The notes beneath the pieces are model-generated. The model saw only the letters and a list, made by a program, of their open reading frames with translations. It made no database searches and was not told the DNA's origin. Shown piece by piece: positions 1 to 5,326 of a DNA stretch of 5,353 nucleotides. The DNA is from Pseudomonas sp. (GTDB lineage Bacteria; Pseudomonadota; Gammaproteobacteria; Pseudomonadales; Pseudomonadaceae): positions 1 to 5,353 of the forward strand of contig JAQZAY010000262.1 of NCBI GenBank assembly GCA_029239415.1, written 5' to 3'. Both the position numbers and the translations under genes were made by a program. Position 1 is the stretch's first letter. Every line of letters begins with the position of its first letter.

Positions 1-2
1 TC

Positions 3-488
3 CCGCATCCTTACCAGGCCTCCTACTCGGCGTCCAAGGCCGGGGTGCTGAGCCTGGGGCGAGTGCTCAACCAGGAACTGCACCTGGACGGCCTGCGCGA
101 TATCCATGTGGTCACCGTGATGCCCTGGGCGCTGGATACACCCTTGTGGGACCACGCGGCCAACTACACCGGGCACCAGGCCCAGCTGCCGACCATGGAC
201 GGACCGGAAAAGGCGGTCAACGCGATTGTCCGCGCCTTGATCGATCCCCAGGATGAAATCACCGTGGGCTACAAGGCGAAGCTGGCCTACTGGAACCACC
301 GCATCGCTGCGGATGTGAACGAATACCTGACGGCCCATGCCGTGCGCAAGGCAGAAGTCGAGATGAATCCGCCTGCCCCGGCGACGTCGGGCAACCTGCA
401 CCGGCCGGTCGAGGCTGGCCAGGACGTCTCCGGCGGCATCCGCGAGCGGATGGAGCGCCAATCGAAGACCAGCGCCAGTGATCGATGA
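3..488 (+). CDS. Short-chain dehydrogenase/reductase (SDR), 5'-truncated
   Basis: This is the C-terminal 161 codons of an NAD(P)-dependent SDR oxidoreductase; the gene begins left of the window. The open frame runs from base 3, and the GTG at 45 is internal, not a start. The SDR catalytic YxxxK is visible as YSASK, with Tyr at bases 24-26 and Lys at 36-38. It is followed by the expected helix (AGVLSLGRVLNQEL) and a strand ending VVTVMPWALDTPLWDHAANY. In this segment the usual PG after strand six is PW, while the D-T-P that follows is typical. The cofactor-binding TGxxxGxG motif and the catalytic Ser lie outside the window. The tail of about 90 residues after the core is polar and rich in Pro, Arg and Glu, longer than in minimal 250-residue SDRs. 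The next gene starts 67 bp downstream on the same strand, so co-transcription is plausible. The family is certain; the substrate is unknown. Confidence 0.9.
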   Translation, partial: PHPYQASYSASKAGVLSLGRVLNQELHLDGLRDIHVVTVMPWALDTPLWDHAANYTGHQAQLPTMDGPEKAVNAIVRALIDPQDEITVGYKAKLAYWNHRIAADVNEYLTAHAVRKAEVEMNPPAPATSGNLHRPVEAGQDVSGGIRERMERQSKTSASDR

Positions 489-555
489 TGCTGGCAAGTC
501 GTACCAGTGCCTGGCAGGCAATGGGCTTTTGCCGAACTGACTCAAGGGACCCTCC

Positions 556-1515
556 ATGGCCAAGATCGGATACCACGCTTCACACGAACAGTTTTCTCCA
601 AGCCAACTCCTGGAGCTGCTGCAACAGGCCGAGCGTGCTGGCTTCACTGCGGGCATGTGCTCGGATCATTTTCATCCCTGGAGCGGCGAGCAAGGCCATA
701 GTGGCTTCGCATGGGCCTGGTTGGGCGCCGCGCTGCAGGCGACGAAGCTGGACCTCGGGGTGGTCAATGCCCCTGGGTATCGTTATCACCCGGCGGTGAT
801 CGCCCAGGCGGGCGCCACGCTGGCGCAGATGTATCCCGAGCGGTTCTGGCTGGCGGTCGGCAGCGGCGAAGCGCTCAACGAATCCATCACCGGCGGGCGT
901 TGGCCAGCCAAGCCCGAACGCCACGCCCGATTGCTTGAAGCCGTGACCATCATCCGCGCGCTGTGGGCCGGCGAAGAGGTATCCCACGACGGCCTGGTGA
1001 AGGTCGACCGTGCAAAACTGTACACCCTGCCAGCCGCCTCCCCCTCGATATACGCTGCGGCGTTGTCCCCGGAAACGGCGCGCTGGGCGGGTGGTTGGGC
1101 CGACGGGCTGATCACGGTCAGTTCCACGCCGCAGGCCCAGCAGCGCATCATCGATGCCTTCCGCGAAGGCGGCGGCGAGGGCAAGCCAATGTTCCTGCAG
1201 GTCAAGCTCTCCTATGCCCAAGACCACGAAGAAGCCCTTCGCGGGGCGCACGAGCAATGGCGCGCCAGCGTGCTGCCAGGCCAGTTGCCCCACACGCTAC
1301 CGACCCCGGGCGATTTCGAGGCGGCCGCCAGCCTGGTACGTCCCGAAGACCTGGCCGAGCAGGTGCGCATCGGCAACGACCTGGCCCGGCACACCGCACA
1401 GTTGCAGGCAGACCTGGAGCAAGGCTTCGACCGCCTCTACCTGCATAACGTCAATCGCCAGCAGGAAGGCTTCATAGAAGCCTTCGGGACGTCGGTACTG
1501 CCTCAATTGGGCTAG
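556..1515 (+). CDS. Luciferase-like (LLM) flavin-dependent oxidoreductase, Fgd-related non-F420 type
   Basis: This is a complete 319-residue cytoplasmic TIM-barrel oxidoreductase of the bacterial luciferase superfamily. It resembles F420-dependent glucose-6-phosphate dehydrogenase (Fgd). The N-terminus MAKIGYHASHEQFSP matches the Fgd start pattern. SDHFHPW (residues 36-42) and VGSGEALNE (101-109) match the Fgd active-site segments that hold the Asp-His pair, the Trp and the catalytic Glu. RYHPAVIAQAGATLAQMYP (76-94) is also Fgd-like. I could not assign residues equivalent to the Fgd phosphate-binding lysines, so glucose-6-phosphate is not a supported substrate. Pseudomonas does not make F420; the best family fit is the 'probable non-F420 flavinoid oxidoreductase' group (recalled as TIGR03885), presumably using FMN. 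The ATG at 556 has an AAGGGA ribosome binding site 6 bases upstream. It follows the SDR gene on the same strand. The reaction is unknown. Confidence 0.88.
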   Translation: MAKIGYHASHEQFSPSQLLELLQQAERAGFTAGMCSDHFHPWSGEQGHSGFAWAWLGAALQATKLDLGVVNAPGYRYHPAVIAQAGATLAQMYPERFWLAVGSGEALNESITGGRWPAKPERHARLLEAVTIIRALWAGEEVSHDGLVKVDRAKLYTLPAASPSIYAAALSPETARWAGGWADGLITVSSTPQAQQRIIDAFREGGGEGKPMFLQVKLSYAQDHEEALRGAHEQWRASVLPGQLPHTLPTPGDFEAAASLVRPEDLAEQVRIGNDLARHTAQLQADLEQGFDRLYLHNVNRQQEGFIEAFGTSVLPQLG

Positions 1516-1559
1516 TCGTTGCGAGGCGATACACCTCACCACCCTCCTCCTTGTCGACC

Positions 1560-1580
1560 CTCACGGGCGTAGCCCGTGGG
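1560..1580. terminator. Hairpin after the flavin oxidoreductase gene, possible terminator
   Basis: CACGGGC (1562-1568) and GCCCGTG (1572-1578) form a perfect 7-bp stem with the 3-base loop GTA. A T-G wobble and a C-G pair extend it to 9 bp. It lies 44 bp after the stop codon of the flavin oxidoreductase, a normal place for a terminator. No T-run follows on either strand, so it is not a canonical intrinsic terminator. It could instead stabilise the mRNA 3' end. Confidence 0.35.
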
Positions 1581-1597
1581 AGGTCCTCAAGTGTACG

Positions 1598-1786
1598 TTA
1601 CGATGCAAGCCTTACAGGGGTGGTGTAATTTTTCCTACAGGTCATTTCTCCCGGTCGGCGCTCAGAAAGCCGCTCGAAACCCAGGGGTGGTGTAAAAGCA
1701 AACGAGCACACGCCAGCCAGGCAGGTTCTGTGGAGCCGACTTGCCAGCGAAGAGGACGATCCTGCGGGTACGATACGTCGCTTCAT
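1598..1786 (-). CDS. Possible small ORF (62 aa), doubtful
   Basis: An ATG at 1786 on the - strand opens a 62-codon frame starting MKRRIVPAGSSSSLASRL. It is preceded by AAGGAGGT (1803-1796 on the - strand), a perfect match to the anti-Shine-Dalgarno sequence, but the spacing of 9-10 bases is slightly long. The frame runs through the REP-like sequence and both 14-bp repeats. Its composition (a Ser run, Arg, no recognisable domain or clear membrane segment) is what translated intergenic repeat DNA tends to give. No family is recognised. Only the ribosome binding site argues that it is real. Confidence 0.15.
   Translation of the reverse strand: MKRRIVPAGSSSSLASRLHRTCLAGVCSFAFTPPLGFERLSERRPGEMTCRKNYTTPVRLAS
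1615..1628 (+). repeat. 14-bp direct repeat CAGGGGTGGTGTAA, copy 1
   Basis: This is an exact copy of the 14-mer at 1682-1695, in the same orientation with 53 bp between the copies (67-bp period). Similarity ends sharply on both sides apart from short A/T-rich runs downstream. Function unknown; it may be a binding site or a recombination-associated repeat. Confidence 0.7.
1682..1695 (+). repeat. 14-bp direct repeat CAGGGGTGGTGTAA, copy 2
   Basis: This is the second exact copy of the 14-mer. It lies 144 bp ahead of the recombinase start and just before the REP-like sequence. A 14-base exact repeat within 70 bp is very unlikely by chance in non-coding DNA. Confidence 0.7.
1728..1757. repeat. 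Degenerate REP-like element (Pseudomonas putida type)
   Basis: The sequence CTGTGGAGCCGACTTGCCAG followed by CGAAGAGGACGA resembles, from memory, the P. putida REP form CTGTRGGAGCGGGYTTGCCC plus GCGAAGAGGCCG. It differs by one missing G and about four substitutions. Two of the differences break the central stem (GCCGA against CCAGC), so the hairpin is no longer intact. It is intergenic, as expected for REP elements, and supports placing the window in the P. putida group. Confidence 0.55.
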
Positions 1787-1789
1787 GTT

Positions 1790-1799
1790 AGGTTAACCT
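1790..1799. promoter_or_regulatory. Palindrome AGGTTAACCT upstream of the recombinase
   Basis: This perfect 10-bp palindrome lies 40 bp ahead of the recombinase start codon, where an operator would sit. It also overlaps the AAGGAGGT of the - strand small ORF, so the symmetry may be accidental. No regulator is known to me for it. Confidence 0.25.
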
Positions 1800-1839
1800 C
1801 CTTCCGAACTACATATGCCCCACCCCGCCGGTACCCTCC

Positions 1840-2799
1840 ATGAGCAACATCGAGCGCTACGTCAAGGCCGCCACCCGCGAGAACACTCGGCGCAGCTACC
1901 AGGCAGCCGTCGAGCACTTCGAGACCCAGTGGGGAGGCTTCCTGCCCGCCACGGCCGAGAGCGTGGCGCGCTATCTGTCCGACCACGCCGGGCAACACGC
2001 CGTCAGCACGCTCAAGCAACGCCTGGCAGGATTGAGCCAGTGGCATGTCAGCCAGGGCTTCCCCGACCCGACCAAGGCGCCACTGGTGCGCCAGGTCCTG
2101 CGCGGCATCCGCACGCTGCACCCGGCCCTGCCCAAGCAAGCCGCGCCGCTGTTGCTGCAACACCTGCAAACGGCCGTGGCGGGATTCGAGCGCGAGGCGC
2201 ACACCGCTCGCGGGCAGGATGACCTGCCTGGGCTGCTGCGCGCACGGCGCGATGCGGCCTTGCTGCTGCTGGGCTTCTGGCGTGGCTTTCGCGGGGATGA
2301 GCTGGCAAGGCTGCGGGTCGAGCATATCCAGGCGCAAGCCGGGGTCGGGCTGACGATCTTCCTGCCCTTGAGCAAGGGCGACCGCCAGGCGCAGGGCGTG
2401 CAGCACCGCGCGCCTGCGCTCAAGGCACTGTGCCCCGTGCGCGCGTACATGGAATGGATAGAAGTGGCCGGCATTACGCAGGGCCCGGTATTCCGCAAGC
2501 TGGATCGCTGGGGCAACCTGGGCAGCGATGCGCTCAACAGCAACAGCCTGATCGGCCTGCTGCGCCGCATGCTCGAACGCGCCGGGGTACCTGCGGCCCT
2601 GTACACCGGGCACTCGTTGCGCCGGGGCTTTGCGACCTGGGCGACGGCCAACGGCTGGGAACTGAAGGCGCTGATGAGCTACGTGGGCTGGAAGGACGCC
2701 AAGTCGGCGCTGCGCTACATCGATGCGGCGCAGAGCTTCGGGGATCTCGCTGTCCTGCCACCTGGCGCGGGGCATGACGTGCTGGCCAGGCTCCAATAG
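1840..2799 (+). CDS. Tyrosine recombinase / site-specific integrase (Cre-like active site)
   Basis: This complete 319-residue tyrosine recombinase cuts and rejoins DNA through a 3'-phosphotyrosine intermediate. Residues 1 to about 95 form the SAM-like core-binding domain (TRRSYQAAVEHFETQW, then LPATAESVARYLSDHA). Residues from about 130 form the catalytic domain. The full active set is visible: Arg151 in GFRGDELARL, Lys179 in PLSKGD, His258 and Arg261 in HSLRRGFATWA, Trp284 in VGWKDAKSALRYID, and nucleophile Tyr293. Trp at the second His/Trp position is also seen in Cre. The ATG at 1840 is the first usable start after an in-frame TAG at 1789 and gives a normal N-terminus, but it has no clear Shine-Dalgarno sequence. 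No excisionase, phage gene, tRNA or clear att site accompanies it. Its stop lies 2 bp from that of the convergent glycerate kinase. Its target is unknown. Confidence 0.92.
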   Translation: MSNIERYVKAATRENTRRSYQAAVEHFETQWGGFLPATAESVARYLSDHAGQHAVSTLKQRLAGLSQWHVSQGFPDPTKAPLVRQVLRGIRTLHPALPKQAAPLLLQHLQTAVAGFEREAHTARGQDDLPGLLRARRDAALLLLGFWRGFRGDELARLRVEHIQAQAGVGLTIFLPLSKGDRQAQGVQHRAPALKALCPVRAYMEWIEVAGITQGPVFRKLDRWGNLGSDALNSNSLIGLLRRMLERAGVPAALYTGHSLRRGFATWATANGWELKALMSYVGWKDAKSALRYIDAAQSFGDLAVLPPGAGHDVLARLQ

Positions 2800-2810
2800 C
2801 GCTACCTGGC
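2785..2810. other. Convergent stop-codon junction with nested inverted repeats
   Basis: The recombinase stop TAG (2797-2799) and the glycerate kinase stop (CTA on the + strand, 2802-2804) are two bases apart and together make the palindrome TAGCGCTA. Around them GCCAGG (2785-2790) pairs with CCTGGC (2805-2810), giving a 6-bp stem with a 14-base loop. No T-run follows on either strand, so termination here would be non-canonical and transcripts may overlap. Confidence 0.4.
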
Positions 2811-3944
2811 GCTGCGGGCACAGCACCACAGGCGGGCAATGTCACCGGCCCGCGCCTCGAGCAACGCCGGGGCCTCGGCACAGGCCTGCTGCAGGGTCAT
2901 CGGCCCGCTCGCCAGGGCAAAGGCCGCGTCGATACCGTGCTGGTACAACGCTTCGTAACCGGCGCCCAACGTACCCGCGATCACCACCACCGGCGCACCA
3001 TGTCGCTTGGCGACCCTGGCCACGCCCAAAGGCGTCTTGCCACGCAAGGTCTGCGCGTCGAACCGCCCTTCGCCGGTGATCACCAGGTCCGCACCCCGCA
3101 CCAGCTCGTCAAGCCCCGCCAGCTCGGCGACCACCTCGACGCCCGGACGGAATCGCGCGCCCATGAAGGCACGGGCCGCGAAGCCCATGCCACCGGCCGC
3201 GCCGCAACCCGGGAACTCGCGCACGTCTTGGCCAAGCGCCTGGGCACTGTGGTCGGCAAAGTGGCCCAGCGCCTGGTCGAGGGCGACAACCTGCCCAGGG
3301 CTCGCGCCCTTCTGCGGGCCGAAGATGGCCGAGGCACCCTGGGGGCCACACAAGGGATTGTCGACGTCGGCCGCGACCTCGACCTGCACTTGGGCCAGTC
3401 GCGCGTCCAGCCCACTGGCATCCAGCGTCGCCAGGCGCGACAGCGCCAGGCCGCCCTCCTCCAGCGCCTGGCCATCGGCATCCAGCAAGCGCAGCCCGAG
3501 GGCACGCAGCATGCCGCTGCCGCCATCGTTGGTGGCACTGCCGCCGATCGCCAGGACAATACGCTGCGCGCCGGCGTCCAGCGCCGCGGCGATCAGTTGC
3601 CCGGTGCCCCAGGTACTGCTGCGGCAGGCATCACGCTGCGCGGTAGTGAGCAGCTGCAGGCCGCTGGCCTGGGCCATTTCGATGATTGCCGTGTGGGTGG
3701 CGGGGAGCCAGCCCCAGCCTGCTTGCACCGGCTCGCCCAAGGGCCCGCGCACCGTCTCGCGGCGCAGCTCGCCCGCGCTGGCTGCCAGGATCGCGTCCAT
3801 CGTGCCTTCGCCGCCGTCGGCCATCGGGCATTCGATCAACTCGGCCTGCGGCAGTACGCCGGCCAGGCCTTGGGCGATGGCACGGGCGACACCGGCGGCG
3901 TCGAGACTGTCCTTGAACGAATCGGGGGCGATGACGATTTTCAT
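2802..3944 (-). CDS. glxK: Glycerate 2-kinase
   Basis: This complete 380-residue cytoplasmic kinase phosphorylates D-glycerate with ATP. Its GarK/GlxK family (TIGR00045 type) forms 2-phosphoglycerate, which enters lower glycolysis. Family motifs run the full length: APDSFKDSL (6-14), CPMADGGEGT (39-48), WGTGQL (112-117), IGGSATNDGGSGML (133-146), DVDNPLCGPQGAS (193-205), PGCGAAGGMGF (245-255), DLVITGEGRFDAQT (286-299) and GKTPLG (302-307). The length matches the family. The start has a strong AGGAGA site 6 bases upstream (- strand, 3956-3951). It lies 127 bp downstream of a CdaR-type regulator on the same strand, the expected partner. Glycerate comes from glyoxylate through tartronate semialdehyde, or from sugar acids, so the role is assimilation of these compounds. 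The exact symbol (glxK or garK) is a naming choice; the function is secure. Confidence 0.95.
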   Translation of the reverse strand: MKIVIAPDSFKDSLDAAGVARAIAQGLAGVLPQAELIECPMADGGEGTMDAILAASAGELRRETVRGPLGEPVQAGWGWLPATHTAIIEMAQASGLQLLTTAQRDACRSSTWGTGQLIAAALDAGAQRIVLAIGGSATNDGGSGMLRALGLRLLDADGQALEEGGLALSRLATLDASGLDARLAQVQVEVAADVDNPLCGPQGASAIFGPQKGASPGQVVALDQALGHFADHSAQALGQDVREFPGCGAAGGMGFAARAFMGARFRPGVEVVAELAGLDELVRGADLVITGEGRFDAQTLRGKTPLGVARVAKRHGAPVVVIAGTLGAGYEALYQHGIDAAFALASGPMTLQQACAEAPALLEARAGDIARLWCCARSAR

Positions 3945-4071
3945 TGTAGTTCTCCTGGTCCGGTATCAGGCATGCTGCCACCTGCGACGGGTTGGAGCTT
4001 CTGTCGGATGCACAATCGGTGGGCCCGCTTGTTTGGGCAAATGCCTTTGTGCCTGCAGCGCAGGGGACCTG
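3945..4071 (-). promoter_or_regulatory. Gap between cdaR and glxK with TTGTGC-type half sites
   Basis: These 127 bp separate the regulator stop from the kinase start. On the - strand ATTGTGCATC (4016-4007) shares the 7-mer TTGTGCA with the palindrome in the divergent cdaR promoter. CTTTGTGC on the + strand (4045-4052) repeats a motif found next to that palindrome. A small hairpin (CCTGC 4052-4056, loop AGC, GCAGG 4060-4064) follows the regulator stop but lacks a T-run. The gap is long enough for a separate kinase promoter, so the kinase may be both co-transcribed and independently regulated. No clear -35/-10 is visible. Confidence 0.35.
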
Positions 4072-5169
4072 TCAGTCTGCTGGAAGGAGCTGCAACCCCA
4101 AGTACAGGATCAGCATCCCTTCCATCCGCAACGGATCGACTTCCGACAGCTCGGCCACCCGCTCCAGCCGATAGCGCAGGCTGTTGCGGTGGATCCCCAG
4201 TGCTTCGGCACAGGCCTGGCTCTGGCCATCGTGCGCGCACCAGGCGCGCAAGGTCGGCAACAATTGACCGCTGCTGTCCTTCGCCCGGATCCGATGCAGC
4301 GGCTCGAGCAACTCGTCGAGCGCATCATCACTGCGATGGCGCCACAGCATCGCCGGCAGACGGTATCGTGCCAGGCTCAGCAACCGCTCGCCCGGCAGCA
4401 CGTCCCGCCCGTAGGCCAACAGGTCGCGTACCCGGCGGTAGCCACGGCGCAGTTGCTCAAGGCTTTGCGCCACGCTGCCAACGGCCAGCCGCTGGACCTG
4501 CCAGCCATGGCGCTGCAGGCGCTCCAGCAGGCGCCCTTCATCCAGGGCTAGCCCCGCCGGCCGGCACCACAGCAACGATTGGCGCGCCGGGCTCACGCAC
4601 CAGCTGTCGGGAAAGCGGCTCATCAGCCAGCCGGCCAATGCCTGCGCCTCGGGCCCTGCATCCAGCTCGAAGAGGTAGGGAATGCGCGGCAACTGCGGCT
4701 TGAGCCCCAGCTGCTGCGCCTCGTCGACCAGCCGTGGCGAATCACCGCTGGCGCCGAGCAGCAAGGCCAGCAAGTCATCGCAGCGCTGCCGCCGCCACTG
4801 CTGCTCCACCTGCTGATGACGCTGCGCCAGAAGCATCTCGGCAGTCATGCGGACCAGCTCGGCATAGGTGCGCAGTTGCTGAGGCTCACCGGTCAGCCCC
4901 AGCACGCCGATCAGCCGTCCATCGAGAAACAACGGCAGGTTGATGCCCGGCTGCACGCCCTTGAGGCATTTCGCGGCCTCGCTGTCGAGCTCGACGATAC
5001 GCCCGTTGGCCAGGACCAGCTGCGCGCCTTCATGCCGGGTATTGATGCGCTCGGGCTCGCCGCTGCCAAGGATCAGCCCTTGGCTGTCCATGACGTTGAC
5101 GTTGCAGGGCAGAATGGTCATCGCCCGGTCGACGATGTCTTGCGCCAGATCATGGTCCAGTTCGAACAT
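4072..5169 (-). CDS. cdaR: CdaR-type sugar diacid / glycerate-responsive transcriptional regulator
   Basis: This is a 365-residue cytoplasmic transcription factor of the CdaR (SdaR) family, which in E. coli activates galactarate, glucarate and glycerate use. The N-terminal putative sugar-diacid recognition domain spans about residues 3-135: LAQDIVDRAMTILPCNVNVMD (8-28), LGSGEPERI (34-42), HEGAQLVL (46-53), GVQPGINLPLFLDGRLIGVLGLTGEP (71-96) and AELVRMTAEMLL (103-114), all close to E. coli CdaR. A PucR-type helix-turn-helix lies near the C-terminus, with GIHRNSLRYRLERVAELSEVDP at 325-346. I chose the ATG at 5169 because the protein then begins MFELDHDLAQDIV like the family and has AAGG 8 bases upstream. 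The frame is open to 5328, but that extension is Cys-rich, unlike the family, and would overlap the divergent start. Glycerate kinase follows on the same strand. The protein probably also controls its own divergent region. Confidence 0.92.
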   Translation of the reverse strand: MFELDHDLAQDIVDRAMTILPCNVNVMDSQGLILGSGEPERINTRHEGAQLVLANGRIVELDSEAAKCLKGVQPGINLPLFLDGRLIGVLGLTGEPQQLRTYAELVRMTAEMLLAQRHQQVEQQWRRQRCDDLLALLLGASGDSPRLVDEAQQLGLKPQLPRIPYLFELDAGPEAQALAGWLMSRFPDSWCVSPARQSLLWCRPAGLALDEGRLLERLQRHGWQVQRLAVGSVAQSLEQLRRGYRRVRDLLAYGRDVLPGERLLSLARYRLPAMLWRHRSDDALDELLEPLHRIRAKDSSGQLLPTLRAWCAHDGQSQACAEALGIHRNSLRYRLERVAELSEVDPLRMEGMLILYLGLQLLPAD

Positions 5170-5326
5170 GCACGAAACCTTGCAGGTTGGAGGTTGTTCC
5201 CCGGCACAGCGAGCCATGGCGCAGGTTGTGCACAAGCACAAAGACAGGGGCGGCCGACTCGCCGAGACTCCTCGAGGCAGCCTCCAGCAGGCTGCGCGGC
5301 ACCCACATAACAAAAGAGATTGAATC
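5170..5326. promoter_or_regulatory. Divergent promoter region between cdaR and the right-edge gene
   Basis: This 157-bp non-coding stretch should hold the cdaR promoter and the promoter of the rightward gene. It contains the perfect palindrome TTGTGCACAA (5226-5235) followed at once by GCACAAAG (5236-5243), an 8-bp direct repeat GCAGGTTG (5182-5189 and 5221-5228), and nested palindromes CCTCGAGG (5270-5277) and GAGGCAGCCTC (5274-5284). CACATAAC near 5304-5311 could be a weak -10 for the + strand, but there is no good -35. Confidence 0.5.
5226..5235. promoter_or_regulatory. Candidate CdaR operator TTGTGCACAA
   Basis: This perfect 10-bp palindrome lies 57 bp upstream of the cdaR start, within the divergent region. 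Related TTGTGC half sites are next to it and also ahead of glxK. Assigning it to CdaR is inference from position and recurrence; I do not recall a verified consensus for this protein in Pseudomonas. Confidence 0.35.

Larger units (their letters stand above)
1516..1839. other. 324-bp intergenic region rich in repeats and palindromes
   Basis: I see no convincing gene here. In order it holds a 9-bp-stem hairpin (1560-1580), GTACGTTAC (1593-1601), two 14-bp direct repeats (1615-1628 and 1682-1695), a decayed REP-like element (about 1728-1757), GTACGATAC (1768-1776) and the palindrome AGGTTAACCT (1790-1799). The region is less GC-rich than the flanking genes and contains short A and T runs. It separates the flavin oxidoreductase from the recombinase, both on the + strand. 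It must hold the recombinase promoter, but no clear -35/-10 pair stands out. A 62-codon frame on the - strand crosses most of it and is listed separately. Confidence 0.6.

Noticed and set aside
580..1293. A 237-codon - strand frame antisense to the flavin oxidoreductase
   Set aside because: It lies wholly inside a well-supported gene on the other strand and has no recognisable domain.
1297..1542. An 81-codon - strand frame starting GTG at 1542, behind a polypurine AAGGAGGAGG
   Set aside because: The purine run abuts the GTG with no spacing, and the frame is antisense to the conserved C-terminus of the flavin oxidoreductase.
1615..1695. CRISPR array or insertion-sequence ends
   Set aside because: There are only two copies of a short repeat in direct, not inverted, orientation, with no transposase frame between them and no cas genes.
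1783..2829. A 348-codon - strand open frame covering the whole recombinase gene
   Set aside because: It is antisense to a recombinase with a complete active site. Its composition is Gln, Arg, Ala and Leu-rich with no recognised motif.
4021..4071. Intrinsic terminator for cdaR
   Set aside because: Short inverted repeats exist (GGCAAATGCC; CCTGC-AGC-GCAGG), but no run of T follows on the - strand, so a terminator is not supported.
2937..4703. A 588-codon + strand open frame, and an overlapping 514-codon frame at 3007-4551, antisense to glxK and cdaR
   Set aside because: They are shadows of GC-rich genes: the opposite frames encode clear glycerate kinase and CdaR proteins with all motifs. The antisense products are low-complexity, rich in Arg, Ala, Pro and Gln, and show no domain.
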